A DNA stretch of 31,695 nt from CAYNST01 sp964399955 (GCA_964399955.1 CAYNST010000031.1:1-31695), one strand, 5' to 3'. Counted from the first letter of the stretch, positions 22,513-31,399 are shown. The notes: a model not told the origin generated them from the letters alone. Program-made: numbers and translations.

Positions 22513-23514
22513 ATGGCAGCTCAATCCGTTGATACAGATAAACTCAAACTTACTGATGGGCGTTCCGCAGTACTTGCGGATATGGACATGGATGACGATG
22601 TCGCGGATCTGGGCGACAGCGATGACGTATTGGCGCAGGAGCTTTTGGCTTCTGCCGAAGAAGATACCTACCAGAAGAACCTGGATGCCACTCAACTTTA
22701 CCTCAACGAGATCGGGTTTTCGCCATTGCTCAGCGCCGAAGAAGAAGTGTTTTTTGCGCGCAAGGCACTGAAAGGCGACGAAGCCGCACGCAAGCGCATG
22801 ATTGAAAGCAACCTGCGGCTGGTGGTGAAGATTTCTCGGCGCTACGTCAATCGAGGCCTGGCGCTGCTGGATCTTATCGAAGAAGGCAATCTGGGCTTGA
22901 TTCGCGCGGTGGAGAAGTTTGACCCAGAGCGCGGCTTCCGTTTTTCTACCTATGCCACCTGGTGGATTCGCCAGACTATTGAGCGCGCCATAATGAACCA
23001 GACGCGTACCATTCGTCTGCCTATTCATGTGGTGAAAGAGCTGAACGTTTACCTGCGGGCCGCGCGCGAGCTATCACAAAAGCTTGATCACGAGCCGTCT
23101 GCAGAAGAGATTGCCACCCTGCTGGAAAAGCCGGTAGCGGATGTGGAGCGCATGCTCGCCCTGAATGAGCGGGTGACCTCTATGGATACCCCCGTAGGAC
23201 CAACGTCCGACAAGACCCTGGTGGATACCGTCGCCGATCTACAAGTTTCCGATCCGGTCGATATTCTGCAGGATCGCGATCTTTGCACCAGTCTTGACAG
23301 TTGGTTGGACGAGCTGAGCGAGAAGCAGCGTGAGGTGGTTGCGCGCCGGTTCGGCCTGCGGGGTCATGAATCCAGCACATTGGAAGAAGTGGGGCGAGAG
23401 ATAGGCCTCACGCGCGAGCGCGTGCGCCAGATTCAGGTGGAAGCGCTGCGCCGCTTGCGAGATATCCTTGAAAAACAAGGGTTGAACGCACACGCGTTGT
23501 TCGGTGGCCTGTAG
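22513..23514 (+). CDS. rpoS: RNA polymerase sigma factor RpoS
   Basis: A 333-residue stationary-phase sigma factor. An acidic N-terminus (about 20-55) precedes region 1.2 (YLNEIGFSPLLSAEEE) and region 2 (NLRLVVKISRRYVNRGL, DLIEEGNLGLIRAVEKFD, FSTYATWWIRQTIERAI). Region 3 and region 4 follow, with LEEVGREIGLTRERVRQIQ as the -35 recognition helix. The position after nlpD separates it from RpoD and RpoH. The ATG follows GAGGAA at good spacing. The 218-bp leader from nlpD may carry regulatory structure as in other species. A bidirectional terminator follows. Confidence 0.97.
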   Translation: MAAQSVDTDKLKLTDGRSAVLADMDMDDDVADLGDSDDVLAQELLASAEEDTYQKNLDATQLYLNEIGFSPLLSAEEEVFFARKALKGDEAARKRMIESNLRLVVKISRRYVNRGLALLDLIEEGNLGLIRAVEKFDPERGFRFSTYATWWIRQTIERAIMNQTRTIRLPIHVVKELNVYLRAARELSQKLDHEPSAEEIATLLEKPVADVERMLALNERVTSMDTPVGPTSDKTLVDTVADLQVSDPVDILQDRDLCTSLDSWLDELSEKQREVVARRFGLRGHESSTLEEVGREIGLTRERVRQIQVEALRRLRDILEKQGLNAHALFGGL

Positions 23515-23539
23515 ATAGGCGACAACCCTAACGGCAACA

Positions 23540-23574
23540 AAAAGGCCTGACCACTTTGAGCGGTCAGGCCTTTT
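23540..23574. terminator. bidirectional terminator between rpoS and fdxA
   Basis: AAAAGGCCTGACC (23540-23552) pairs perfectly with GGTCAGGCCTTTT (23562-23574). A and T runs on the two sides let it end both rpoS and the converging fdxA. Confidence 0.9.
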
Positions 23575-23743
23575 CGTTGTGGGCAGTAAATACTGAAGTG
23601 CTTAAGCTTGACTCGTGACGGCTCAGGTTGAGCCACAATTTGTGCGGGTTTGCGTGCGGCATTGACATTGCTTACCGCGCCGATGGGCAAATTCACACGC
23701 AATCCGGGTAGCCACAATACAGTTTTGCCCGGGTGGCGAATGA

Positions 23744-24067
23744 TCAGCGGGCCAAATGCTTCAGTTTACCCGGAACACCGTCCCACTCCTCTGCATCGGG
23801 CAGAGCGTCTTTTTTCTCTGTGATGTTCGGCCAGACTTCCGCCAATTCGGCGTTCAGCTCCAGGAAGGCTTCCTGCCCGTCGGGTAGTTCATCCTCGGAG
23901 AAGATAGCGTCGACCGGGCATTCAGGTTCACACAGGGCGCAGTCGATACATTCATCAGGGTGTATGACCAGAAAATTTGGACCCTCGTAAAAACAATCCA
24001 CCGGGCAAACTTCTACACAATCAGTGTGTTTGCATTTTATACAGTTCTCGCCCACTACAAACGTCAT
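23744..24067 (-). CDS. fdxA: 7Fe ferredoxin FdxA
   Basis: A 107-residue ferredoxin with one [3Fe-4S] and one [4Fe-4S] cluster. Cysteines 9, 12, 17, 21, 25, 40, 43, 46 and 50 match Azotobacter FdI shifted by one: 9, 17 and 50 for the 3Fe cluster, 21, 40, 43 and 46 for the 4Fe cluster, and 12 and 25 free. The long C-terminal tail (AEVWPNITEKKDALPDA) is typical of this subgroup. The ATG at 24067 follows GAGGG. It lies 118 bp downstream of mutS on the same strand, as in Pseudomonas, and probably has its own promoter (TAATAT-like box in the gap). Confidence 0.96.
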   Translation of the reverse strand: MTFVVGENCIKCKHTDCVEVCPVDCFYEGPNFLVIHPDECIDCALCEPECPVDAIFSEDELPDGQEAFLELNAELAEVWPNITEKKDALPDAEEWDGVPGKLKHLAR

Positions 24068-24185
24068 ATCTACTACCCTCTAGTGTATGTGTGTCAATCG
24101 GCGCGTCCATACCCAGTATATTAGCAGGACTTAGGCGTTAATGAACCCCGCAGGTGCCGATTGGCACGGTGCGGGTAATGCGGGC

Positions 24186-26798
24186 CTAGGCGGGCTGTCG
24201 GGCTCTCAGTAATTCTTTCAGCTCGTATAGTGCCTGCAAGGCCGCTTTGGGTGTCATGTCGTCCAGTGGCAGCGCGTCTATACGGCGCTCCACCTCCGAA
24301 GGTTCGGGTGCTGTGAACAGATCTGCCTGGTTGGCTGCGGGCTGGCTCCTGACGCTTGAGCTGGATTGCCCTGGGCTTTGCTCTGGCCCCGTATCCTGTT
24401 GCTCCAGACGCTGCAGTTGAAGTTTGGCATTGGCAAGCACATCGCCCGGGATGCCGGCCAGTTTGGCCACTTGCAAGCCGTAGCTCTTGCTGGCCGGCCC
24501 CGGTTGAATTTTGTGCAGGAAAACAATGTGATCCTGGTGTTCGCTTGCCGCCAGGTGGACATTGGCCATGGTTGGCAGGGTGTCGGGCAGGTGGGTGATC
24601 TCAAAGTAATGCGTTGCAAACAGCGTGAAGGCCCCCACTCGTGTTGCAAGATGCTCTGCGCAGGCCCAAGCCAGGGCAAGGCCGTCGTAGGTGCTGGTTC
24701 CCCGGCCCACTTCGTCCATCAGCACCAAGCTGCTACTGCTGGCATTGTGCAGGATATTGGCCGTCTCCGTCATTTCCACCATAAAGGTGGACCGCCCGCC
24801 GGCGAGATCGTCGGACGAGCCGATGCGGGTGAAGATTTTGTCCACCAGTCCCAGCTGGCAGCGCTCTGCCGGCACGTAGCTACCAATCTGAGCCATCAGC
24901 ACTATGATGGCCGTCTGCCTCATGTAGGTGGACTTTCCACCCATGTTGGGGCCGGTGATAACCAGCATGCGTGTGCTGTCATCCAATTGCAGGTTGTTGG
25001 GTTCGAAGGGGGCGTCCAGCACTTGTTCAACCACCGGGTGGCGGCCGGCCTGTATCTCTATGCGCCCTTCGGTAACCAGCTCCGGGCGGCAGAAATTCAG
25101 CTGATCTGCGCGTTCGGCCAGGCTGCACAGCACATCCAGCTCACCGATGGCGCCAGCGCTGCTCTGCAGGGCTTCCAGGTCCTGATTGATGCGCTCCAGC
25201 AAGTCATCGTAAAGGGCTTTTTCGCGCGCCAGCGCGCGGCTTTTGGCCGACAGCGCCTTGTCTTCAAATACCTTGAGCTCGGGCGTTATGAAGCGCTCGG
25301 CATTTTTCAGGGTTTGCCGGCGCTGGTAATCGGCAGGTGCCTGTTCGGCCTGGCCACGGCTGATCTCGATAAAATAGCCGTGCACCCGGTTATAACCGAC
25401 CTTCAAGGTGGAAATGCCCGTTCGGTTGCGTTCTCTCTGTTCAAGCTCCAGCAGGTAATCGCCGGCATTGGTGCTGATACCGCGCAGTTCGTCCAATTCG
25501 GCGTCAAACCCGGCTGCGATTACACCGCCTTCGCGCAGCACAACCGGCGGGTTGTCGATGATGGCCTTTTCCAGGATCTCCACCAGTTGCGGAAATTCCG
25601 CAATGGCGGTCGCCAGCTGGCCGGCATAGGGGGCGTCAACCCGGTGCAGTTCGCTTTGCAGATGAGGCAATTGCGCAAGGGAGGCGCCCAACCGGGACAG
25701 GTCGCGCGGCCGCGCGGAGCGCAGCGCAACCCGCCCAAGTATGCGCTCCAGGTCGCCAATCTGTTTCAATACCTTGCGGGCACCTTCAAAACTGTAATTT
25801 GCCATTAGTGCGCCTATGGTGCTTTGCCTGCGTTCCAGGCAATGCAAGTCGCGCAGCGGCCGGTGCAGCCAGCGACGCAACAGCCGCCCGCCCATGGCTG
25901 TGGCGGTGGTATTGAGCACCCAATACAGGGTGTTTTCCTCGCCGCCAGAGAGGTTTTCGTCCAGCTCCAGATTGCGCCGAGTGGCGCTGTCCATGCTGAC
26001 CGTCTGATCCAGATGTTCCACCTGCGGGGGGCGCAGGTGATTCAGGCGAGACTTTTGCGTTTCCTTCGCGTAGTTGTAGAGCGCTCCGGCCGCCGCAATG
26101 CCGGCTTTCAGGCCGTTGCAGCCGAACGGCACCAGATCCTGTGTGCCAAAATGGGCGCACAGACTGCGCGCCGCAGCTTCGCAATCAAATTCCCAATCCG
26201 GTTGACGTCGCAGCCCCTTCATCTGCGACAGCCGCTCCAGGGTCAGCAGTTGGGGTACCAGCAATTCGGCCGGGCGCAGTCGCTCCAACTCGCCAAACAG
26301 GGCCTGTTCGCCAATCACTTCCAGCAGCGCCAGACGGCCGCTGCCCATATCCAGGCTGGCCACCCCAAACACATCGCCCACCAGGGCAACGGCCACCAGC
26401 AGGTTGTCTTTGCCCGCATCCAGCAGTGCCTCGTCGCTGACGGTTCCGGGTGTAACTATGCGAACCACCTGTCTTTCCACCGGGCCCTTGGATGTGGCGG
26501 GATCGCCAATCTGCTCGCAAATGGCCACCGAGATGCCCTTGCGGACCAGCTTTGCCAAATAGCCCTCGGCCGCATGGTGGGGAACGCCCGCCATGGGAAT
26601 GGGAACACCCGCCGACTTGCCCCGTGCAGTGAGTGTCACATCAAGCACCCGGGCAGCAAGCTTTGCGTCGTCAAAGAAGAGCTCGTAGAAGTCCCCCATG
26701 CGGTAAAACACCATTTGTTCGGGGTGCTGAGCCTTGATGCGCAGGTACTGCTGCATCATTGGGGTGTGTTGATCCAGGTTGGCGGGTGTTGCGGACAT
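24186..26798 (-). CDS. mutS: DNA mismatch repair protein MutS
   Basis: An 870-residue mismatch sensor. The N-terminal GDFYELF holds the mismatch-wedging Phe37-x-Glu39. Connector, lever and clamp domains follow, then the ATPase with Walker A GPNMGGKS (616-623) and Walker B/signature LVLMDEVGRGTSTYDG (691-706). A Pro/Ser/Gln-rich linker near 805-835 precedes the C-terminal dimer/tetramer helices (DDMTPKAALQALYELKELL). The length is close to E. coli MutS (853). It is divergent from pncC across 95 bp. Confidence 0.98.
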   Translation of the reverse strand: MSATPANLDQHTPMMQQYLRIKAQHPEQMVFYRMGDFYELFFDDAKLAARVLDVTLTARGKSAGVPIPMAGVPHHAAEGYLAKLVRKGISVAICEQIGDPATSKGPVERQVVRIVTPGTVSDEALLDAGKDNLLVAVALVGDVFGVASLDMGSGRLALLEVIGEQALFGELERLRPAELLVPQLLTLERLSQMKGLRRQPDWEFDCEAAARSLCAHFGTQDLVPFGCNGLKAGIAAAGALYNYAKETQKSRLNHLRPPQVEHLDQTVSMDSATRRNLELDENLSGGEENTLYWVLNTTATAMGGRLLRRWLHRPLRDLHCLERRQSTIGALMANYSFEGARKVLKQIGDLERILGRVALRSARPRDLSRLGASLAQLPHLQSELHRVDAPYAGQLATAIAEFPQLVEILEKAIIDNPPVVLREGGVIAAGFDAELDELRGISTNAGDYLLELEQRERNRTGISTLKVGYNRVHGYFIEISRGQAEQAPADYQRRQTLKNAERFITPELKVFEDKALSAKSRALAREKALYDDLLERINQDLEALQSSAGAIGELDVLCSLAERADQLNFCRPELVTEGRIEIQAGRHPVVEQVLDAPFEPNNLQLDDSTRMLVITGPNMGGKSTYMRQTAIIVLMAQIGSYVPAERCQLGLVDKIFTRIGSSDDLAGGRSTFMVEMTETANILHNASSSSLVLMDEVGRGTSTYDGLALAWACAEHLATRVGAFTLFATHYFEITHLPDTLPTMANVHLAASEHQDHIVFLHKIQPGPASKSYGLQVAKLAGIPGDVLANAKLQLQRLEQQDTGPEQSPGQSSSSVRSQPAANQADLFTAPEPSEVERRIDALPLDDMTPKAALQALYELKELLRARQPA

Positions 26799-26893
26799 AG
26801 GCTTGGGTCGGTGTGCTGTTCAGGAAGGCGGCTATTGTAACAGATGCAAGGGGGCCTCTTGTTTTAGTCGGACGCTTGCCTTAAGTTGACATC

Positions 26894-27373
26894 ATGAACC
26901 AAACCGTCGCACAGCTTTCTTCCATTTTGGGCCGCAAATTGGCTGAGCAGGGCCTGACCGTGACCGCCGCTGAGTCCTGCACCGGTGGCGGCATAGCGGC
27001 GGCACTGACCAGCGTGCCAGGCTCATCGGAATGGTTTGGTTACGGCTTTGTAACCTACAGCAATGCAGCCAAGCAGGCGCTGCTGGGCGTTGACGCCATG
27101 ACACTGCAGGCGTGCGGGGCGGTAAGCCGCGAAGTTGTCCTGGCAATGGCTGCGGGGGCAAGGCAAGTTGCCGGCGCGGATCTGTCCGTTGCGGTGAGCG
27201 GCGTAGCGGGGCCGGGAGGGGGCAGCGCTGATAAACCAGTCGGCTCTGTCTGGATTGCCTGGGAGGACTCCCGCGCAGCCTGTGCGCGGTCTTTCCTGTT
27301 TACGGGCGATCGCGCGGCGGTCAGGGAGCAAAGCGTGGTTGCTGCGCTTCAGGGGCTTGCCGACCGGGTTTAG
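26894..27373 (+). CDS. pncC: nicotinamide-nucleotide amidohydrolase (CinA C-terminal type)
   Basis: A 159-residue stand-alone CinA C-terminal domain that deamidates NMN to NaMN in pyridine nucleotide recycling. Signatures: TVTAAESCTGGGIAAALTSVPGSS (cut at 22-44), FVTYSNAAKQALLGV, GAVSREVVLAMA, VAVSGVAGPGGGS and KPVGSVWIAW. The N-terminal CinA domain is absent, as is normal in Pseudomonas and relatives, where this gene sits just upstream of recA. The ATG at 26894 lacks a clear Shine-Dalgarno. It is separated from recA by an SOS-type promoter. Confidence 0.95.
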   Translation: MNQTVAQLSSILGRKLAEQGLTVTAAESCTGGGIAAALTSVPGSSEWFGYGFVTYSNAAKQALLGVDAMTLQACGAVSREVVLAMAAGARQVAGADLSVAVSGVAGPGGGSADKPVGSVWIAWEDSRAACARSFLFTGDRAAVREQSVVAALQGLADRV

Positions 27374-27391
27374 CTGGCTATTCAGTAAGTA

Positions 27392-27403
27392 CTGTATGTA
27401 CAG
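27392..27403. promoter_or_regulatory. palindrome upstream of recA
   Basis: CTGTATGTACAG is a perfect palindromic arm pair resembling a LexA box shortened by four bases. It lies 8 bp upstream of the better SOS box. It may be a degenerate second operator or chance. Confidence 0.35.
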
Positions 27404-27410
27404 CCAAATG

Positions 27411-27426
27411 GTGTTTGCATATACAG
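27411..27426 (+). promoter_or_regulatory. LexA (SOS) box of recA
   Basis: GTGTTTGCATATACAG matches CTGT-N8-ACAG at every key base except the first (G for C). It overlaps the -35 region of the recA promoter, as expected for repression by LexA. Confidence 0.75.
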
Positions 27427-27443
27427 GCTTTCTTGTTTAAAAT
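27415..27443 (+). promoter_or_regulatory. recA promoter
   Basis: TTGCAT (27415-27420) and TAAAAT (27438-27443) are 17 bp apart. The -35 box is weak and the -10 box has one mismatch. Transcription would begin near 27450, giving a leader of about 135 nt. Confidence 0.6.
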
Positions 27444-27584
27444 ATGGGCGTCTCTCAGGCAATGACAGTCGCATCGGGAGCTTCAATACAGTTCTTCGCT
27501 GTCAGCAATGTGCCATGCTTTTTGGGTGCCACGGTTGTTTGGGTTTGGTTTTCAGGTTCAGCGGGTCTACAAGGGGTGAATTTA

Positions 27585-28634
27585 ATGGATGCAAACAAAG
27601 AAAAAGCTCTAAACGCGGCACTTTCCCAGATTGAGCGCCAATTTGGCAAGGGCACAGTGATGCGCATGGGCGACAAGGAGCGAGTCAGTATTCCCTGTAT
27701 TTCCACCGGGTCCCTGGGGTTGGATGTGGCCCTGGGCACAGGCGGTCTGCCGCGCGGGCGCATAGTGGAGATATTTGGCCCGGAGTCGTCCGGTAAAACC
27801 ACTCTTACGCTGCAGGTTATAGCAGAAGCACAGCGCGCTGGGGGCACCTGTGCGTTTGTAGACGCCGAGCACGCGCTGGACCCTATCTATGCTGAAAAGC
27901 TGGGTGTTAACGTTAGTGACCTCATTATTTCCCAGCCAGATACCGGCGAGCAGGCCCTGGAGGTGTCCGATATGCTGGTGCGCTCCGGCGCAATTGACGT
28001 GCTGGTAGTGGACTCGGTGGCGGCGCTTACGCCCAAGGCAGAAATCGAAGGCGATATGGGCGATCACCACGTGGGGTTGCAGGCTCGGCTTATGTCGCAG
28101 GCTTTGCGCAAAATTACCGGCAACATCAAAACCGCCAACTGCCTGGTTATTTTCATCAACCAGATCCGTATGAAAATTGGGGTAATGTTCGGCAACCCGG
28201 AAACCACCACCGGTGGCAATGCCCTCAAGTTTTATGCGTCTGTGCGCCTGGATATTCGCCGTATCGGTTCCGTCAAAGAAGGCGAAGAAGTGGTGGGCTC
28301 GGAAACCCGCGTCAAGGTGGTCAAAAACAAGGTGGCGCCGCCGTTCAAACAGGCAGAATTCCAAATACTGTACGGGCAGGGCATCAATCGTCTGGGGGAA
28401 ATCCTTGATTTTGGAGTAAAGCAGGGGCTGATTGACAAGGCCGGTGCCTGGTACAGCTATAAGGGTAACAAGATAGGCCAGGGCAAGCAGAACGCCATGC
28501 AGTTCCTGCGGGAGAATCAAGAGACTGCGCAGTTTCTGGAAGCTAAAATCAAAGAGGAGCTGCTGGCCGTTAAAGCTGACAAAGCTGCACCTGCCAAGCA
28601 GCAAGAGTCAACCCAGGAAGAAGACGCAGTTTAA
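27585..28634 (+). CDS. recA: recombinase RecA
   Basis: A 349-residue recombinase and LexA coprotease. The N-terminus MDANKEKALNAALSQIERQF is typical. Walker A is GPESSGKT (65-72), followed by DAEHALDP, the Walker B segment LVVDSVAALTPKAEIEG, and loop L2 (INQIRMKIGVMFGNPETTTGG cut at 21). The tail is acidic at its end (QEEDAV). The frame is open from 27444, but the ATG at 27585 has AAGGGGTGA upstream and gives the conserved N-terminus. The upstream ATG would lie only 1 bp past the -10 box. recX follows after 51 bp. Confidence 0.99.
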   Translation: MDANKEKALNAALSQIERQFGKGTVMRMGDKERVSIPCISTGSLGLDVALGTGGLPRGRIVEIFGPESSGKTTLTLQVIAEAQRAGGTCAFVDAEHALDPIYAEKLGVNVSDLIISQPDTGEQALEVSDMLVRSGAIDVLVVDSVAALTPKAEIEGDMGDHHVGLQARLMSQALRKITGNIKTANCLVIFINQIRMKIGVMFGNPETTTGGNALKFYASVRLDIRRIGSVKEGEEVVGSETRVKVVKNKVAPPFKQAEFQILYGQGINRLGEILDFGVKQGLIDKAGAWYSYKGNKIGQGKQNAMQFLRENQETAQFLEAKIKEELLAVKADKAAPAKQQESTQEEDAV

Positions 28635-28685
28635 AGCTGCGCTTGGGCTGCGCGCCTGACCAAGCTTTTTCAAGGTTGTAGCACT

Positions 28686-29165
28686 ATGCCGGTTGAAGAG
28701 GACGAGTTTGCACAGCTGTACAACTATGCCGTGCGTCTGTTGGCCAGAAGGGAATATGCGCGCAAGGAGCTGCAGGCAAAGCTTGTTGGCAAAGGTATTG
28801 CCAATGCAGACACAGCGCAGCAGGTGCTGGACAAGCTTGTGCAGCAAAATTATCAAAACGATGCCCGCTTCGCCCAGGCATTTGTCAGGTATAAATCTGC
28901 CCGAGGATTTGGTCCGGAGCGCATTGTCCGAGACTTGACCGAGCGTGGTGTTGCAGCTGATACCATAGCCCAGGCTTTTGACCTGGCCGCCGAAGCCCCC
29001 CTTGACTGGCAACGCACAATAGAAACAGTATGGCAGAAGAAGTTCAACCAGCCGGCTGCAAGCTATCAGGAAAAGGCCAAACAGATGCGCTTCCTCCTGT
29101 ATCGCGGCTTTAGCCACGAGCAAATCCACAGCTTGTTTGCACGGCTGGACAGCCTCCCCAGATAA
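28686..29165 (+). CDS. recX: RecA regulator RecX
   Basis: A 159-residue RecX that caps and shortens RecA filaments. It is built of helical RecX repeats: NYAVRLLARREYARKELQ (about 13-30), LVQQNYQNDARFAQAFVRYK and GFGPERIVRDLTERGV, then a C-terminal repeat (RFLLYRGFSHEQIHSLF). Length and position behind recA are normal. In read-through transcription it is coexpressed with recA. In many relatives alaS follows; here gpmA does. Confidence 0.95.
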   Translation: MPVEEDEFAQLYNYAVRLLARREYARKELQAKLVGKGIANADTAQQVLDKLVQQNYQNDARFAQAFVRYKSARGFGPERIVRDLTERGVAADTIAQAFDLAAEAPLDWQRTIETVWQKKFNQPAASYQEKAKQMRFLLYRGFSHEQIHSLFARLDSLPR

Positions 29166-29286
29166 CCCCGCATGGGTTGCGCAATCCGCGCAAGGCCTGC
29201 CCGCGTACCAGTGAGGTGCGGCCTCCTCAAAATTGGCAGCACGGTTGTTCGTCTTCTCAGAACCGTCATGGAGGGTAGATTCATTC

Positions 29287-29997
29287 ATGTCTCACGCCGA
29301 TTGCACTCGGGTTGTACTGATTCGCCATGCGCAAAGCCAATGGAATCTGGAGAACCGCTTTTCCGGTTGGGCAGACCCGGAGCTCACTGAAGTTGGCTTG
29401 CTGGAGGCGGAGGCCGCCGGGCGCCTGCTGGATGACCGCGGTTTCTGTTTTGATAACGCCTACTGCTCGCGCCTCAAGCGGTCTCTGATTACCCTGGAGC
29501 GCATCTTTAAAGTGATGGGACACAAACCGGTGCCGGTAGAGGCGGACTGGCGCTTGAACGAGCGCCACTACGGCGCGCTACAGGGCCGTTTCAAAACGCC
29601 CGAAGACCACAACACTACCCCAGAGCAGATTTGGCGCTGGCGCCGCAGTTATCTGGACAAGGCCGCACCCCTCGCGCTGGAGGACCCTCGCCATCCCACC
29701 CAGAATCCGCTCTACAGCGATGTGGATCCCGCGCGCCTGCCCGCAGTAGAGAACCTGCAGGAAACCCGGGCACGGGTAACCGAGTTCTGGCGCGAGCGGG
29801 TGGTGCCGGATATTACCGCCGGCAAGCGTGTATTCATCAGTTCCCACGGCAACACCCTGCGCGCCCTGTTGATGGAGTTGGCGGCGATGAGTGTGGAGCA
29901 GGTGGAGTCTTTTGAGATACCTACGGGTATCCCCATCGTTGTACAATTGGGCAGCGATGGCACGTTTGAAGATTGGGCCTACCTCAAACCTGAATAA
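29287..29997 (+). CDS. gpmA: 2,3-bisphosphoglycerate-dependent phosphoglycerate mutase
   Basis: A 236-residue histidine-phosphatase-fold mutase that interconverts 3- and 2-phosphoglycerate. It has the phospho-acceptor His13 in LIRHAQSQWN, LKRS, RLNERHYGALQG (Glu92), the family-specific WRRSY and the second catalytic His187 in SSHGNTLRALL, and it ends with IPTGIPIVV. The first motif is RHAQS where nearly all dPGMs have RHGES, an unusual pair of substitutions. The frame is open from 29233, but the ATG at 29287 has GGAGGG ten bases upstream and starts just before the motif. It is a divergent member, so true mutase activity is likely but unproven. Confidence 0.85.
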   Translation: MSHADCTRVVLIRHAQSQWNLENRFSGWADPELTEVGLLEAEAAGRLLDDRGFCFDNAYCSRLKRSLITLERIFKVMGHKPVPVEADWRLNERHYGALQGRFKTPEDHNTTPEQIWRWRRSYLDKAAPLALEDPRHPTQNPLYSDVDPARLPAVENLQETRARVTEFWRERVVPDITAGKRVFISSHGNTLRALLMELAAMSVEQVESFEIPTGIPIVVQLGSDGTFEDWAYLKPE

Positions 29998-30060
29998 TCC
30001 CGCACATCTGCAGGCCCAACCCTCGCCGGCCATGGTTACAATTCACTCGCTAGACTTTGC

Positions 30061-30082
30061 CGACGTCTGCAGGCAGGCGTCG
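30061..30082 (+). promoter_or_regulatory. hairpin just upstream of the DUF6607 gene
   Basis: CGACGTCTGC and GCAGGCGTCG pair along their length with one G-T wobble, giving a stable stem that ends 18 bases before the ATG at 30101. No U-tract follows, so it is not a standard terminator of gpmA. It may be a leader structure acting on translation or RNA stability. Confidence 0.35.
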
Positions 30083-30100
30083 CTCGGATAAGGTAAGGTT

Positions 30101-31399
30101 ATGACTCTCAGGCTTCTGCGGCTGGTTATCAGTTTTTTGATCCTGGTCAGCCATAGCGGCTGGGCAGACTCGGACGAGCAGCCCGTGACGCAACAGACCG
30201 ATGCTGAACAGCAGTCTGAGGGCACAGCCGTCACCCAATCGCCCGCAGTGGATCAGCAAAAAGCCGCCCCAGCAGCCGAACCGGAGCCAAAAGAAAGCTG
30301 CAAACACCAGCGAATGTTTGTTTTTAGCTGGCAGTTCAGCGATGGCTGCGATATGCAGCCGCGAGGAGGAACCACCCAGGGCACCCCGGTAACCCTTGAT
30401 TCGGAACCGCACGCCGGTTGGGCCAAGCTGAATCAACCGGGGCTCAGCAAGCGGGAGCGGGACCGTCAAGCCATTCTTGCCATGGCCGGATCCTACCGCG
30501 TAAGTTTTGACTTCATAGAAACCATGGGGTTTGAGCCAGACTTCAAGCCCGATGCGCCCTATCAATCCTGGGCGACGGAGCAGGTTTACGTGCTGGCGGA
30601 TGAACCGGAATTCATCAGTCTTCAGCATATCATCGTCATGTTCTTTATGAATGATGGCAAAGTGATTGGCCCCCTGGTGACCAAGCACTGGCGCCAGGAC
30701 TGGCAGTATGAGAAAACCCACAACCTGGTCTATCAGGGCAATGAAACGTGGCAAACAATACCGCTCCACGAGAACGAGGTGCCGGGCAGCTGGTCACAGG
30801 CCGTGTATCAGGTAGACGACTCGCCCCGCTACGAGTCTTACGGATATTGGCAGCATGAAGCCAACTTTTCCCGCTGGCGCAGCCAGCTTACCTGGCGCCC
30901 ACTGCCCCGGCGCGAATTCAGTGTCCGCAGTGACTATCAGGTCTTGGAGGGCTACAACAGTCACACAATTGTGCCGGACGGCTGGGTGCACGAAGAAGAA
31001 AACTACAAACTGCGTATCGACAACACCGGCCAGCCCATGCAAAACGCACCTTACCTGGCAAAAGAGCTGGGTTTAAACCGATATCAAGCAATTGTGGGGC
31101 ACGATTTCTCTGCTGGAGACCAATATTGGCAGGCAACCAAAGACTATTGGGCTATGGTTCGCGCCAAGTGGCAGCAGGTGATAGACCGTCACGGACGCAT
31201 TCATATAAAAACATCGGTGGATAACACTATGCTTTTTTATGCACTGTTCCAGTTTGCCGACGAGCTGCAGCAGGGTAAAAGAAAGCTGGATTCTGCCGCA
31301 AAGTATCTGGACCAAATTTTCAACGACTATGTCAGGTTGAAGCAAGAGGAAGCCCCCTCTGCGGAGCGCCCGCCATGCCCGTCTACTGCGGGTGGCTGA
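30101..31399 (+). CDS. exported DUF6607 family protein
   Basis: A 432-residue protein with a signal peptide (LRLLRLVISFLILVSHSGWA, cleavage near 22) and an acidic low-complexity stretch to about 65. The rest is a conserved domain: RDRQAILAMAGSYRVSFDFIE, LQHIIVMFF, VTKHWRQDWQYE, VYQVDDSPRYE, TWRPLPRREF and GWVHEEENYKLR. This pattern matches my memory of DUF6607, a periplasmic or outer-membrane family of unknown function in marine bacteria. The ATG has a TAAGG-type ribosome site. It lies 103 bp after gpmA, and a lipoprotein gene follows 195 bp later on the same strand. The function cannot be assigned. Confidence 0.75.
   Translation: MTLRLLRLVISFLILVSHSGWADSDEQPVTQQTDAEQQSEGTAVTQSPAVDQQKAAPAAEPEPKESCKHQRMFVFSWQFSDGCDMQPRGGTTQGTPVTLDSEPHAGWAKLNQPGLSKRERDRQAILAMAGSYRVSFDFIETMGFEPDFKPDAPYQSWATEQVYVLADEPEFISLQHIIVMFFMNDGKVIGPLVTKHWRQDWQYEKTHNLVYQGNETWQTIPLHENEVPGSWSQAVYQVDDSPRYESYGYWQHEANFSRWRSQLTWRPLPRREFSVRSDYQVLEGYNSHTIVPDGWVHEEENYKLRIDNTGQPMQNAPYLAKELGLNRYQAIVGHDFSAGDQYWQATKDYWAMVRAKWQQVIDRHGRIHIKTSVDNTMLFYALFQFADELQQGKRKLDSAAKYLDQIFNDYVRLKQEEAPSAERPPCPSTAGG

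Noticed and set aside
24160..24180. TTGGCACGG as a third sigma-54 promoter
   Set aside because: It lacks a GC at the -12 position with ten-base spacing, and no plus-strand gene follows.
24366..26840. Two long plus-strand frames (480 and 338 codons) opposite mutS
   Set aside because: Antisense to intact MutS, with no ribosome site or family motif; composition is that of a complementary-strand shadow.
27444..27584. Upstream extension of recA to an ATG at 27444
   Set aside because: It would start 1 bp after the -10 box, before the expected transcript start, and has no counterpart in RecA proteins.
27609..28604. 331-codon minus-strand frame opposite recA
   Set aside because: Fully antisense to RecA and without recognisable domains.
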